A stretch of 64,000 nucleotides of DNA, taken from HGM12587 sp945786935 (lineage in GTDB: Bacteria; Bacillota; Clostridia; Lachnospirales; Lachnospiraceae). The notes below the pieces were generated by a model, which was given only the letters and a program-made list of their open reading frames with translations, was not told the DNA's origin and made no database searches. Location of the stretch: contig CALZFY010000002.1 of NCBI GenBank assembly GCA_945786935.1, forward strand, positions 13,886 through 77,885, written 5' to 3'. Positions 41,342 to 50,167 of this stretch are shown here, one piece after another (position 1 is the stretch's first letter; every line of letters starts with the position of its first letter). The translations under genes and the position numbers were made by a program.

Positions 41342-42547
41342 ATGCAGGTGAAAGGAACTTATTTTCAGAATGACAAGGATCATCCATTGGTATATGGGGA
41401 TGTAAATCTGATCAATCCGCCAAGAAGAAGACTTCGTGGTGAGGAAGAAAAAGAAGGTATTTTGGCAGAGAGTGTTATCGTTGGATTCTGTGGAACAGAC
41501 CATGAGCTGATGCGTATGGGCAGGGAAGGACTTCTGGATAAAAAATTCCCGGAAGGACAGAAACGTCTCATTAACGGACATGAAGGTGTGGTATGGGTAC
41601 CATCCCAGAACCGTTTTGCCATCGTTTTGATCCGTGGCGGCAATGCATACGATCCGACAAGATATACCGAAGAAGAAACCTATTTTGAATACGGCTGTGA
41701 TGGGGCAGACGGTCTGTTCTGTGACCACAACTACTATAATCCGGATATGCTCTTACCGATCCCGGATGAATATGTAAAAGACGGTAAGATTGCATTATCC
41801 TTTGCAAAGAAAATGGTATTTCCGGATCCTTACGGATGTATGGTATTCCAGTTAGAACGTATGGAAGACATGGGAAGTGCCCATAACTTCCGTGTGGAAA
41901 TGGCAAAACATAAATGTTCCGAAGAAGAAGCAAGAAAACTTGCCAAAGAACACATTTTTGACAGAACGGTCATCTTTGGTCTTGGTACAACAGGTATGTT
42001 CATCGGAGATCTGATCCGTCAGAACTACCCGGACGCAAAAATCGTGTTTGTTGCAAGAAGTGACAAGGACAGCCCGAAGATTTCTTTTGCACTGGAACAG
42101 GCAAAGGCAGATTATGTACAGAGCTGCTATGACACCAATGAAGAGCTTGCACAGGCAATCATGAAGGAGCTTGGGGGCACAGCGACCACATTTATCGGTA
42201 CCAGCGGAACTAATGTAGAGCATGACATTGCATTTAAGTATGGTGTTTTAGGATGCAACGGTATCTACAACAGCTTCTCCTTAGGACCGGTAGTTTCTTT
42301 TGATACCATGCCTTTTGGATTTAAGAATCAGCTGATCCTTTCCTCTATCAATTTCAGACAGGCACATATGGAAAAGGCCATTGGAATTCTTGGAAAGAGC
42401 AGATACAACGAGATCGTAGAGCTCATTGATAAGGAAGAATTTATCAAAGATCCGATCGATGCCTATGAAAACAAGATCTACTGTAAGGGTGCTCCGTTAA
42501 AGACCGCAGTGATCTGGAATGAAAAATACGTGGATTTTGACAGATAA
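41342..42547 (+). CDS. Zinc-dependent sugar dehydrogenase, glucose 1-dehydrogenase-like (MDR superfamily)
   Basis: 401 residues. Catalytic zinc site: C50 and D53 in GFCGTDHEL, H80 and E81 in LINGHEGVV, as in archaeal glucose dehydrogenases. The nucleotide-binding loop is VIFGLGTTGMFIGDLI. The C-terminal segment VSFDTMPFGFKNQLILSSINFRQAHMEKAI follows the glucose dehydrogenase C-terminal domain. It should oxidise an aldose at C1 to a lactone with NAD(P). AAAGGGGGAT precedes the ATG. An amidohydrolase that could open the lactone starts 13 bp after its stop. The sugar is unknown: glucose, galactose or L-fucose are candidates. Confidence 0.85.
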   Translation: MQVKGTYFQNDKDHPLVYGDVNLINPPRRRLRGEEEKEGILAESVIVGFCGTDHELMRMGREGLLDKKFPEGQKRLINGHEGVVWVPSQNRFAIVLIRGGNAYDPTRYTEEETYFEYGCDGADGLFCDHNYYNPDMLLPIPDEYVKDGKIALSFAKKMVFPDPYGCMVFQLERMEDMGSAHNFRVEMAKHKCSEEEARKLAKEHIFDRTVIFGLGTTGMFIGDLIRQNYPDAKIVFVARSDKDSPKISFALEQAKADYVQSCYDTNEELAQAIMKELGGTATTFIGTSGTNVEHDIAFKYGVLGCNGIYNSFSLGPVVSFDTMPFGFKNQLILSSINFRQAHMEKAIGILGKSRYNEIVELIDKEEFIKDPIDAYENKIYCKGAPLKTAVIWNEKYVDFDR

Positions 42548-42560
42548 TGAGGTGGATCCA

Positions 42561-43433
42561 ATGATTATAGATGCACATTTACATTTATGGGATAAGCAGC
42601 ATGGAATGGTAAATGGAAAGCCTGTGTATGACATCGGCGGCGGAAAAAGTGATTTTGGCGGTGTCGTACGTCAGATGATGCCGGCTTACATGACAGATGG
42701 TGTCAACTCTGTGGAAAGACTGATTGCCAATATGGATTTTGCCCAGGTCAACGGAGCAGTTGTAGTACAGGAGTACATTGATGGAAATCAGGATGAATAT
42801 TTATTGAAATGTAAGGAAAAATATTCAGACAGGATCAAAGTGTGCAGCCTCTATGAAGAGCATGACAATTACAGGCTGGATGGCTTCGACGGTATCAAGA
42901 TCTGCGGCGGAAGACTGACAAAAGTGAAGCTGGAGGAATTAAGTCCCCTGTTTCATCAGGCGGAAGAAAAGGGAATGTTTGTAGCCATTGACCTGGCAGA
43001 CGGCGATGCACAGGTACCGGCCATGAAACAGCTCATTAAAGAGTGCCCGGATCTTCGTATTGCTATCGGCCATTTTGGAATGGTCACAGTAGAAGGCTGG
43101 CAAAAGCAGATCGAGCTGGCATGTAATCCCAATGTTTACGTGGAAAGCGGTGGTATCACCTGGCTTTTCAATTCCGAGTTTTATCCATATCCGTCAGCAG
43201 TAGATGCTATTTTGGAGGCAAGAGACATCTGCGGTATGGATAAACTGATGTGGGGAAGCGATTATCCACGCACTATGACAGCCATTACTTACCGGATGTC
43301 ACAGGATTTTATTACGAAATCAGAGAAAATGAAGGAGGAAGAAAAGAAGAAATTCCTTGGGCTCAACGCGCAGAAATTTTATGGATTCTCCATGCAGGAG
43401 CCGCTGCCATATATCGTACATATGGCGGAGTAA
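42561..43433 (+). CDS. Amidohydrolase-2 family protein, putative sugar lactonase
   Basis: 290 residues. The metal-dependent TIM-barrel hydrolase features are visible: HxH at residues 6 and 8 (MIIDAHLHLW), a barrel His in RIAIGHFGMV and the Asp in LMWGSDYPRTM. This family (PF04909) contains L-fuconolactonase, L-rhamnonolactonase and related lactonases as well as decarboxylases. GAGGTGG lies 6 nt before the ATG at 42561; the longer frame to 42519 overlaps the dehydrogenase gene. The coupling to a sugar dehydrogenase points to lactone hydrolysis, but this is inference. Confidence 0.82.
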   Translation: MIIDAHLHLWDKQHGMVNGKPVYDIGGGKSDFGGVVRQMMPAYMTDGVNSVERLIANMDFAQVNGAVVVQEYIDGNQDEYLLKCKEKYSDRIKVCSLYEEHDNYRLDGFDGIKICGGRLTKVKLEELSPLFHQAEEKGMFVAIDLADGDAQVPAMKQLIKECPDLRIAIGHFGMVTVEGWQKQIELACNPNVYVESGGITWLFNSEFYPYPSAVDAILEARDICGMDKLMWGSDYPRTMTAITYRMSQDFITKSEKMKEEEKKKFLGLNAQKFYGFSMQEPLPYIVHMAE

Positions 43434-43444
43434 GGAAATTTCCG

Positions 43445-43469
43445 GTTACTGGAACGAAGTGAAAGTAAC
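43445..43469. repeat. Dispersed 26-nt repeat, copy 8
   Basis: GTTACTGGAACGAAG then TGAAAGTAAC (one base shorter than the others). It lies just after the lactonase gene. Confidence 0.7.
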
Positions 43470-43579
43470 ATTTACCAATATTTGATATAGATACTTTATA
43501 TTTTTTTAATGGACTTTTTAAAACAAATATATTAAAATGTAAAAAGTGTATTTAAAATATTGTTTGTGAGGGACAGGTT

Positions 43580-43810
43580 ATGAAGGGTAGCAAAGGCGTT
43601 GCTAAATCGTTAACGATGATTTCGCAGGTTGGTATCAGCATGCTTGTTCCTATTTTTTTGTGCTGTATGCTGGGAATGTTTCTGGAAGATAAAACCGGCT
43701 GGCCGGCGTTTATCCCCATGTTTATCCTTGGTGCACTTGCAGGCATGCGAAATGTCTATCTGATGCTGTCTGCGATCTACAAGGAGGATGAGAAGAAAAA
43801 AGATGACTAG
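43580..43810 (+). CDS. atpZ: AtpZ/AtpI-family small membrane protein, first gene of the ATP synthase operon
   Basis: 76 residues with two membrane helices (ISMLVPIFLCCMLGMFL and FIPMFILGALAGMRNVYLML) and a charged tail (KEDEKKKDD). It matches the small F0F1-ATPase accessory family (PF09527) that precedes atp genes in many Firmicutes and is proposed to transport Mg2+/Ca2+ or assist c-ring assembly. Overlaps the next gene by 8 bp. Upstream 43470-43579 is very A/T-rich and must contain the operon promoter, but no single pair of boxes is clear. Confidence 0.82.
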   Translation: MKGSKGVAKSLTMISQVGISMLVPIFLCCMLGMFLEDKTGWPAFIPMFILGALAGMRNVYLMLSAIYKEDEKKKDD

Positions 43811-44306
43811 CTGGAAAAGAACTTTACTGGAGCTTCTTGCAGGCATTGTGCTTTTCGGAATACTGTTCGAGTGTATCGGACTTGTTTTTGTGAAAGGCAG
43901 ACTGGCGCATTCTGTCGGAATGTTCTTGGGTATACTGATTGCCCTGGGTATGGCAACCCATATGGCCTATTCCATCAGCAATGCTCTTGACTGGGATGAG
44001 GCGCATGCAAAAACTGCCATGTGGAAAAGCTATATGATTCGTTATATAGCGGTCGCATTGGCCATGGGAATCATTGCTTATTTTCAAATCGGGAATATCA
44101 TTTCCTGCTTTTGCGGGATCATGAGTCTGAAGGCAGCTGCGTATCTGCAGCCTCACCTTCACAGATTTGTTAATAAATATATTTTAAAAATTGAAGAAGA
44201 AGGAGGGTGTGTAGATGGAATCGTTGATGCCGATGACGATGCCGAGGATGATCTTAGCGACTGGACAGAATGTGGATTTTATGATTCATGGTCTGATCGA
44301 ATTTGA
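43803..44306 (+). CDS. atpI: ATP synthase subunit I-like membrane protein
   Basis: 167 residues, four membrane segments (LLELLAGIVLFGILFECIGL, SVGMFLGILIALGMATHMAYSI, YMIRYIAVALAMGIIAYF, IISCFCGIMSLKAAAYL). The position before atpB fits AtpI, which helps build the c-ring. The C-terminal 30 residues are acidic (VDADDDAEDDLSDWTE) and are encoded in the 92 bp that overlap atpB in another frame. An alternative ATG at 43788 is directly behind AGGAGG with no spacing, so 43803 is preferred, although its spacing is long. Confidence 0.8.
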   Translation: MTSWKRTLLELLAGIVLFGILFECIGLVFVKGRLAHSVGMFLGILIALGMATHMAYSISNALDWDEAHAKTAMWKSYMIRYIAVALAMGIIAYFQIGNIISCFCGIMSLKAAAYLQPHLHRFVNKYILKIEEEGGCVDGIVDADDDAEDDLSDWTECGFYDSWSDRI

Positions 44307-44949
44307 GTTATTCGGACAAAAGCTGTGGATTACCACCACCCATGTGAGTTTACTCATTGTCATGACACTGATCATTGCGTTCGCACTGCTTGTCAGATCG
44401 AAGCTGCAAAGACCGGAAGAGACACCGGGACTTTTACAAAGCGGTGTAGAGCTTGCCGTTGAAATGCTGGAAAACATGGTAAGTGGCGTCATGGGAACGG
44501 ATGCAGGAAAATTCATCAACTATGTGGGAAGTATTTTCCTGTTTATTCTGGTCAGCAATCTGTCGGGATTGTTTGGTCTTAGACCACCGACTGCGGACTT
44601 TGGTGTAACGCTTCCGCTGGGACTTATGACATTTCTGATCATTCAGTATCAGAATATCAAATGTAATAAGGTTGGAGCATTTACCGGTCTGTTTAAACCG
44701 TTGCCGCTCCTGTTCCCGATTAACTTAATCGGTGAAGTGGCAGTACCGTTTTCTCTGGGACTTCGTCTCTTTGGTAATGTCCTTTCAGGAACGGTAATTA
44801 TGGCATTATTCTATGGTTTGGTGCCGATCTTTTTGAAAATTGGTGTGATTCCGGCTGTTTTACACGCATATTTGGACGTGTTCTCCGGATGTATCCAGAC
44901 ATACGTATTTTGTATGCTCACCATGACTTATGTAAAAGACAAGATGTAA
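44215..44949 (+). CDS. atpB: ATP synthase F0 subunit a
   Basis: 244 residues, polytopic. Key C-terminal motif with the essential Arg: VAVPFSLGLRLFGNVLSGTVIM. LPLLFPINLIGE precedes it. It forms the ion half-channels against the c-ring. GGAGGG lies 7 nt before the ATG, which is inside atpI. Confidence 0.94.
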   Translation: MESLMPMTMPRMILATGQNVDFMIHGLIEFELFGQKLWITTTHVSLLIVMTLIIAFALLVRSKLQRPEETPGLLQSGVELAVEMLENMVSGVMGTDAGKFINYVGSIFLFILVSNLSGLFGLRPPTADFGVTLPLGLMTFLIIQYQNIKCNKVGAFTGLFKPLPLLFPINLIGEVAVPFSLGLRLFGNVLSGTVIMALFYGLVPIFLKIGVIPAVLHAYLDVFSGCIQTYVFCMLTMTYVKDKM

Positions 44950-44967
44950 TTTTAGGAGGTAATTATT

Positions 44968-45234
44968 ATGACACAGATTACAAACGAAGGTTTAATTTTA
45001 GCATGCTCAGCAATTGGTGCCGGTCTGGCAGTTATCGCCGGTATCGGACCTGGTGTTGGTCAGGGTATTGCAGCAGGTTTTGCAGCAAGTGCAGTAGGTA
45101 AAAATCCGGGTGCAAAATCCGATATCACATCTACCATGCTTCTCGGTCAGGCCGTAGCAGAAACAACAGGTCTTTACGGTCTGTTGATTGCATTCCTCTT
45201 ACTCTTCGTAAGACCATTACTGGGTGCATTATAA
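44968..45234 (+). CDS. atpE: ATP synthase F0 subunit c, sodium-type residues
   Basis: 88 residues, two membrane helices with a polar loop (GKNPGAKSD). The rotor carboxylate is E65. Q32, V63, E65, T66, T67 and Y70 reproduce the Na+-binding set of the Ilyobacter/Propionigenium c-ring, apart from T for S at 66. This predicts Na+ coupling. AGGAGG precedes the ATG. Codon bias is strong, as expected for a multi-copy subunit. Confidence 0.95.
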   Translation: MTQITNEGLILACSAIGAGLAVIAGIGPGVGQGIAAGFAASAVGKNPGAKSDITSTMLLGQAVAETTGLYGLLIAFLLLFVRPLLGAL

Positions 45235-45278
45235 AAAGAACCCGTGTGTGAGACGTAAATTTGAGAGGAGGCGAGACC

Positions 45279-45794
45279 TTGGAGAGACTATTTGGACTTG
45301 ACGCCCAGCTGATTTTCGAACTTTGTCTGTCCGCTTTGGCAGTTTTTTGTCTCTTTATGGCTCTGTCCTATATTCTGTTCAACCCTGTACGTGATATGTT
45401 AAAGAAGCGTCAGCAGATGGTTGCGGAAACAAGAGATACAGCAAATAAAGAAAAAGAAGATGCCGGAAAATTAAAGGCACAGTATGAAGAAAAAATAAAA
45501 AACGCAGAAGCTGAGGCTGAGGAAATCTTAAGCGCTGCCAGAAAACGTGCTCTGAAAAATGAGCGGGCGATTCTGGAAGAGGCGAAGGAAGAGGCTGCCC
45601 GTATCATTGCAAATGCCAATGTTCAGATTGAGCTTGAAAAGAAAAAAGCAATGGATGATCTGAAACAGGAAGTCGTTTCCATTGCAACGATGATGGCTGG
45701 CAAGGTAGTAGCTGCTTCCATTGACGAAAAACTTTCGGATCAGTTACTTTCGGATACTTTAAAAGAAATGGGTGATGACACATGGCGAAGCTAG
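45279..45794 (+). CDS. atpF: ATP synthase F0 subunit b
   Basis: 171 residues from a TTG start; GAGGAGG lies 7 nt upstream, whereas the TTG at 45261 precedes that SD. One N-terminal membrane helix (about residues 10-32) is followed by a long alpha-helical, charged stalk (KAQYEEKIKNAEAEAEEILSAARKRALK). It forms the peripheral stalk with delta. Overlaps atpH by 13 bp. Confidence 0.93.
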   Translation: MERLFGLDAQLIFELCLSALAVFCLFMALSYILFNPVRDMLKKRQQMVAETRDTANKEKEDAGKLKAQYEEKIKNAEAEAEEILSAARKRALKNERAILEEAKEEAARIIANANVQIELEKKKAMDDLKQEVVSIATMMAGKVVAASIDEKLSDQLLSDTLKEMGDDTWRS

Positions 45795-46330
45795 TATCCA
45801 AAACATATGGTGATGCTTTGTTTGAACTTGCCTTAGAAGAGCAAAAGGAAGATGCTCTTTTAGAAGAGGCAAAGGTGTTTTTGGGAGTCATCAGGAAGGA
45901 TGATGAGATCATCAGATTCATGAAGCATCCTAAAATCGTAAAAGAAGATAAGATGAAAACGGGCAAAGAAATCTTTGATCAGAATTTTTCAAAGGAATTT
46001 GCAGGATTTTTAATGGTTCTGATACAAAAAGACCGTTTTTGTGAAGCAGAAAAAATACTGGAATATTTTATCGCACGCATGAAGGAACATAAAAAAATCG
46101 GCGTAGCTCACGTTTCCACTGCATCCGAATTAAGTGATGCATGGAAGGAAAAGGTAGAAAAGCGCCTCTTAGAGACTACCGATTATGAAACCTTTGAAAT
46201 GCATTATTCCGTGGACGAATCATTACTTGGCGGCATGGTCATCCGCATTGGAGACAGAGTTGTTGATACAAGTATTCAGAATAAGCTTAAGAATTTATCA
46301 AAACAGCTTCGCTCCCTTCATGTGGGTTAA
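45782..46330 (+). CDS. atpH: ATP synthase F1 subunit delta
   Basis: 182 residues: N-terminal helical domain (KLVSKTYGDALFELALEEQ) and the C-terminal signature VDESLLGGMVIRIGDRVVDTSIQNKLKNLSKQL. Connects F1 to the b stalk. Confidence 0.94.
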   Translation: MAKLVSKTYGDALFELALEEQKEDALLEEAKVFLGVIRKDDEIIRFMKHPKIVKEDKMKTGKEIFDQNFSKEFAGFLMVLIQKDRFCEAEKILEYFIARMKEHKKIGVAHVSTASELSDAWKEKVEKRLLETTDYETFEMHYSVDESLLGGMVIRIGDRVVDTSIQNKLKNLSKQLRSLHVG

Positions 46331-46358
46331 TGCTGTGAGAAAGAAGGTGTAAGTTTCT

Positions 46359-47861
46359 ATGAATTTAAGACCGGAAGAAATCAGTTCCGTAATTAAAGAA
46401 CAGATCAAACAATACGCCGGACAAATGGAAGTATCAGATGTTGGTACCGTTATTCAGGTTGCGGACGGAATTGCCCGTATCCATGGACTGGAAAACGCAA
46501 TGCAGGGAGAGCTTTTAGAGTTCCCGGGAGACGTTTTCGGTATGGTTTTAAACCTGGAAGAAGACAATGTTGGTGCCGTTTTGTTAGGTGATCAGAAAAA
46601 TATTAATGAAGGCGATACCGTAAAGACAACCGGACGAGTCGTAGAAGTACCGGTTGGTGACTGCATGCTTGGCCGTGTTGTCAATGCACTGGGACAGCCA
46701 ATCGATGGAAAGGGACCAATCACAACTGATAAACATCGTCAGATTGAACGTGTGGCATCCGGTGTTATCAGCCGTAAATCTGTAGACACTCCGCTTCAGA
46801 CCGGTATCAAAGCCATTGACTCCATGGTACCAATCGGAAGAGGTCAGCGTGAGCTCATCATTGGTGACAGACAGACCGGAAAGACGGCCATTGCCATTGA
46901 TACCATTATCAACCAGAAGGGCAAGGGCGTAAAATGTATCTATGTTGCAATCGGACAGAAAGCATCTACCGTTGCAACCATTGTAAAAACATTAGAAGAA
47001 CACGGTGCTTTTGAGTACACCACAGTCGTTGCATCGACTGCCAGTGAACTGGCACCATTACAGTATATTGCACCGTATGCAGGATGTGCCATCGGTGAAG
47101 AATGGATGGAAAACGGAGAGGACGTACTCATCGTTTATGATGACCTGTCCAAGCACGCAGCTGCTTACCGTACCCTGTCCCTGCTTTTAAAACGTCCACC
47201 AGGACGAGAAGCATACCCGGGTGATGTTTTCTATCTCCATTCCAGACTTCTGGAACGTGCAGCAAAATTATCCGATGAGCTTGGAGGAGGTTCGCTGACA
47301 GCGCTTCCGATCATTGAAACCCAGGCCGGAGACGTATCTGCTTATATTCCGACCAATGTTATCTCTATCACAGACGGTCAGATCTATCTGGAAACAGAAA
47401 TGTTTAATGCAGGCTTCCGTCCGGCAGTTAATGCGGGTCTTTCTGTATCCCGTGTTGGTGGTGCAGCACAGATCAAGGCCATGAAGAAGATTGCAGCTCC
47501 GATTCGAGTAGAGCTCGCCCAGTATCGTGAGCTGGCAGCTTTTGCCCAGTTTGGTTCCGAGCTTGATGCAGATACCAAAGAAAAACTGGATCAGGGTGAA
47601 AGAATCAAAGAAGTATTAAAACAGCCGCAGTATCAGCCAATGGCAGTAGAGGATCAGATTATGATCATTTATGCGGTAACAAAGAAATATCTTCTGGATG
47701 TACCTGTAAAACGTATTCAGGAATTTGAAAAAGGATTCCTGGAATTTGTAAAGACGCAGTACGCAGACATTCCGGAAAGCATCCGTGAAACAAAACAGAT
47801 GTCTGAAGAAGTAGAAAGCAGACTGGTAGAAGCAATCGAGGCATTTAAAAAGAATTTTTAA
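46359..47861 (+). CDS. atpA: ATP synthase F1 subunit alpha
   Basis: 500 residues. Walker A GDRQTGKTAIAIDTI, Walker B VLIVYDDLSKHAAAYR, and the signature PAVNAGLSVSRVGGAAQ. Non-catalytic nucleotide-binding subunit that completes the catalytic site with an Arg finger. Confidence 0.97.
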   Translation: MNLRPEEISSVIKEQIKQYAGQMEVSDVGTVIQVADGIARIHGLENAMQGELLEFPGDVFGMVLNLEEDNVGAVLLGDQKNINEGDTVKTTGRVVEVPVGDCMLGRVVNALGQPIDGKGPITTDKHRQIERVASGVISRKSVDTPLQTGIKAIDSMVPIGRGQRELIIGDRQTGKTAIAIDTIINQKGKGVKCIYVAIGQKASTVATIVKTLEEHGAFEYTTVVASTASELAPLQYIAPYAGCAIGEEWMENGEDVLIVYDDLSKHAAAYRTLSLLLKRPPGREAYPGDVFYLHSRLLERAAKLSDELGGGSLTALPIIETQAGDVSAYIPTNVISITDGQIYLETEMFNAGFRPAVNAGLSVSRVGGAAQIKAMKKIAAPIRVELAQYRELAAFAQFGSELDADTKEKLDQGERIKEVLKQPQYQPMAVEDQIMIIYAVTKKYLLDVPVKRIQEFEKGFLEFVKTQYADIPESIRETKQMSEEVESRLVEAIEAFKKNF

Positions 47862-47874
47862 GAGGTGACAGACG

Positions 47875-48735
47875 ATGGCGTCAATGAGAGAAATCAAACG
47901 GCGTAAGAGCAGTATTACCAGTACCCAGCAGATTACCAAAGCCATGAAATTAGTGTCCACCGTAAAGCTGCAGAGGGCAAAGGGTAAAGCGGAAGCTACC
48001 AAACCGTATTTTGACTGCATGTATGATACCGTTGCCAAGATGCTTTCCAGGTCCGGAAATATCGATCATCCTTATCTGAAATCAGGAGCTTCCTCAAAAA
48101 AGGCAGTCATTGCCATTACCTCTAACAGAGGTCTGGCCGGCGGTTACAATAACAACATTGTAAAGCTCATTGCCGGAAGCGAGGAACTGCCCAGGGAGAG
48201 CTGTGAGATTTATGCCCTTGGAAAAAAAGGACGGGATGGTCTTAGTAGCAAAGGCTATGAGATCGCACAGGATCTTTCGGAGGTTATGAATGGTCCCATG
48301 TTTTCAGATGCGAAGGAACTTTGTACGACTCTTCTGGAACGATTTGAAAAGGGCGAGATCGGTGAAATTTATCTTGCCTACACCGTATTTAAAAATACAG
48401 TGACTCATGTGCCGACACTCATAAAGCTTTTACCGGTGGAAATGAATGCCGGTGAGACGAAAGGAGAGGAAGATAGGACTCCCATGAATTATGAGCCGGA
48501 TGAGGAAGAAACACTGGGAATGATCATTCCAAAATACGTCACGAGCCTGATCTACGGCGGGATGATGGAAGCTGTTGCCAGTGAAAATGGTGCCAGAATG
48601 CAGGCAATGGATTCAGCAACAAGCAATGCAGAAGAAATGATCCAGAAATTATCATTAGATTATAACAGAGCACGTCAGGGCTCTATTACACAGGAACTGA
48701 CAGAAATTATTGCAGGTGCCCAGGCCATCAGCTAA
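47875..48735 (+). CDS. atpG: ATP synthase F1 subunit gamma
   Basis: 286 residues. The N-terminal coiled coil (MREIKRRKSSITSTQQITKAMKLV) and the C-terminal helix with the signature ITQELTEIIAGAQAI make up the rotor shaft; VAITSNRGLAGGYNNNI in the middle is the conserved globular part. Confidence 0.96.
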   Translation: MASMREIKRRKSSITSTQQITKAMKLVSTVKLQRAKGKAEATKPYFDCMYDTVAKMLSRSGNIDHPYLKSGASSKKAVIAITSNRGLAGGYNNNIVKLIAGSEELPRESCEIYALGKKGRDGLSSKGYEIAQDLSEVMNGPMFSDAKELCTTLLERFEKGEIGEIYLAYTVFKNTVTHVPTLIKLLPVEMNAGETKGEEDRTPMNYEPDEEETLGMIIPKYVTSLIYGGMMEAVASENGARMQAMDSATSNAEEMIQKLSLDYNRARQGSITQELTEIIAGAQAIS

Positions 48736-48763
48736 GGGTATCGTCAATTAAAGGAGTGAAAAA

Positions 48764-50155
48764 ATGGCAGAAAGAAATATTGGAAAAATCACTCAGATCA
48801 TCAGTGCGGTACTGGATATCAAATTTACCGGAAAGCTGCCGGAAATCTACGAAGCCATTGAAATCCCGAAAAAGGATGGAGAGAAGCTTGTAGTAGAGGT
48901 ATCTCAGCACCTTGGTGATGATACTGTAAGATGTATTGCCATGGGACCTACCGACGGACTGGTACGTGGAATGGACGCAATTGCGACAGGTGCTCCAATT
49001 ACTGTACCGGTAGGTGAAAATACATTGGGACGTATTTTCAACGTCTTAGGTGATCCTATTGACAACAAACCGGAGCCGGAATGTGCGGAACATTTCCCAA
49101 TCCACAGAAAAGCCCCAACCTTTGAGGAACAGTCTACTTCTACAGAAGTATTGGAAACAGGTATCAAAGTCGTTGACCTTCTCTGCCCTTACCAGAAGGG
49201 TGGTAAAATCGGTCTGTTCGGCGGTGCCGGTGTAGGTAAGACTGTATTGATTCAGGAATTGATCCGTAACATTGCCACAGAGCATGGCGGATATTCCGTA
49301 TTTACCGGTGTAGGGGAACGTACCCGTGAAGGAAACGACCTCTATCATGAAATGACAGAGTCAGGTGTTATCAATAAAACAACCATGGTGTTCGGACAGA
49401 TGAATGAGCCGCCCGGAGCGCGTATGCGTGTAGGCTTAACCGGACTTACCATGGCAGAATATTTCCGTGATAAAGGCGGTAAAGATGTCCTTTTATTCAT
49501 TGATAACATTTTCCGTTTTACACAGGCTGGTTCTGAAGTATCTGCGCTGCTTGGACGTATGCCATCAGCCGTAGGTTATCAGCCAACCCTTCAGACAGAA
49601 ATGGGTGCCCTGCAGGAACGTATTACATCTACAAAGAACGGTTCTATTACATCTGTACAGGCAGTTTATGTGCCGGCCGATGACTTGACTGACCCGGCTC
49701 CGGCAACAACATTTGCCCATCTGGATGCAACCACTGTATTATCCCGTTCCATCGTAGAGCTTGGTATTTATCCGGCGGTAGATCCACTGGAATCTACCTC
49801 ACGTATTCTGGATCCGAGAATCGTAGGAGAAGAGCATTATAAAGTAGCCCGTGGTGTACAGGAAATTCTTCAAAGATATAAAGAATTACAGGATATCATC
49901 GCAATTCTTGGTATGGATGAATTATCAGAAGAAGAAAAACTGGTAGTATCCCGTGCAAGAAAGGTACAGAGATTCTTATCTCAGCCATTCTTCGTAGCAG
50001 GACAGTTTACAGGCCTTGAAGGACGTTATGTTCCACTGGAAGAAACGATTCAGGGCTTCAAGGAAATTCTGGAAGGAAAGCATGACAGTATTCCGGAAAG
50101 CTATTTCTTAAATGCAGGAAGTATCGAAGACGTATTGGCTCGCGTCAAAAAATAA
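48764..50155 (+). CDS. atpD: ATP synthase F1 subunit beta
   Basis: 463 residues. Catalytic P-loop GGAGVGKTVLIQELI, GERTREGNDLY with the catalytic Glu, LLFIDNIFRFTQAGSEVSALLGRMPSAVGYQPTL, and the DELSEEEK lever segment. Confidence 0.97.
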   Translation: MAERNIGKITQIISAVLDIKFTGKLPEIYEAIEIPKKDGEKLVVEVSQHLGDDTVRCIAMGPTDGLVRGMDAIATGAPITVPVGENTLGRIFNVLGDPIDNKPEPECAEHFPIHRKAPTFEEQSTSTEVLETGIKVVDLLCPYQKGGKIGLFGGAGVGKTVLIQELIRNIATEHGGYSVFTGVGERTREGNDLYHEMTESGVINKTTMVFGQMNEPPGARMRVGLTGLTMAEYFRDKGGKDVLLFIDNIFRFTQAGSEVSALLGRMPSAVGYQPTLQTEMGALQERITSTKNGSITSVQAVYVPADDLTDPAPATTFAHLDATTVLSRSIVELGIYPAVDPLESTSRILDPRIVGEEHYKVARGVQEILQRYKELQDIIAILGMDELSEEEKLVVSRARKVQRFLSQPFFVAGQFTGLEGRYVPLEETIQGFKEILEGKHDSIPESYFLNAGSIEDVLARVKK

Positions 50156-50167
50156 GAGGTGGGCAGT

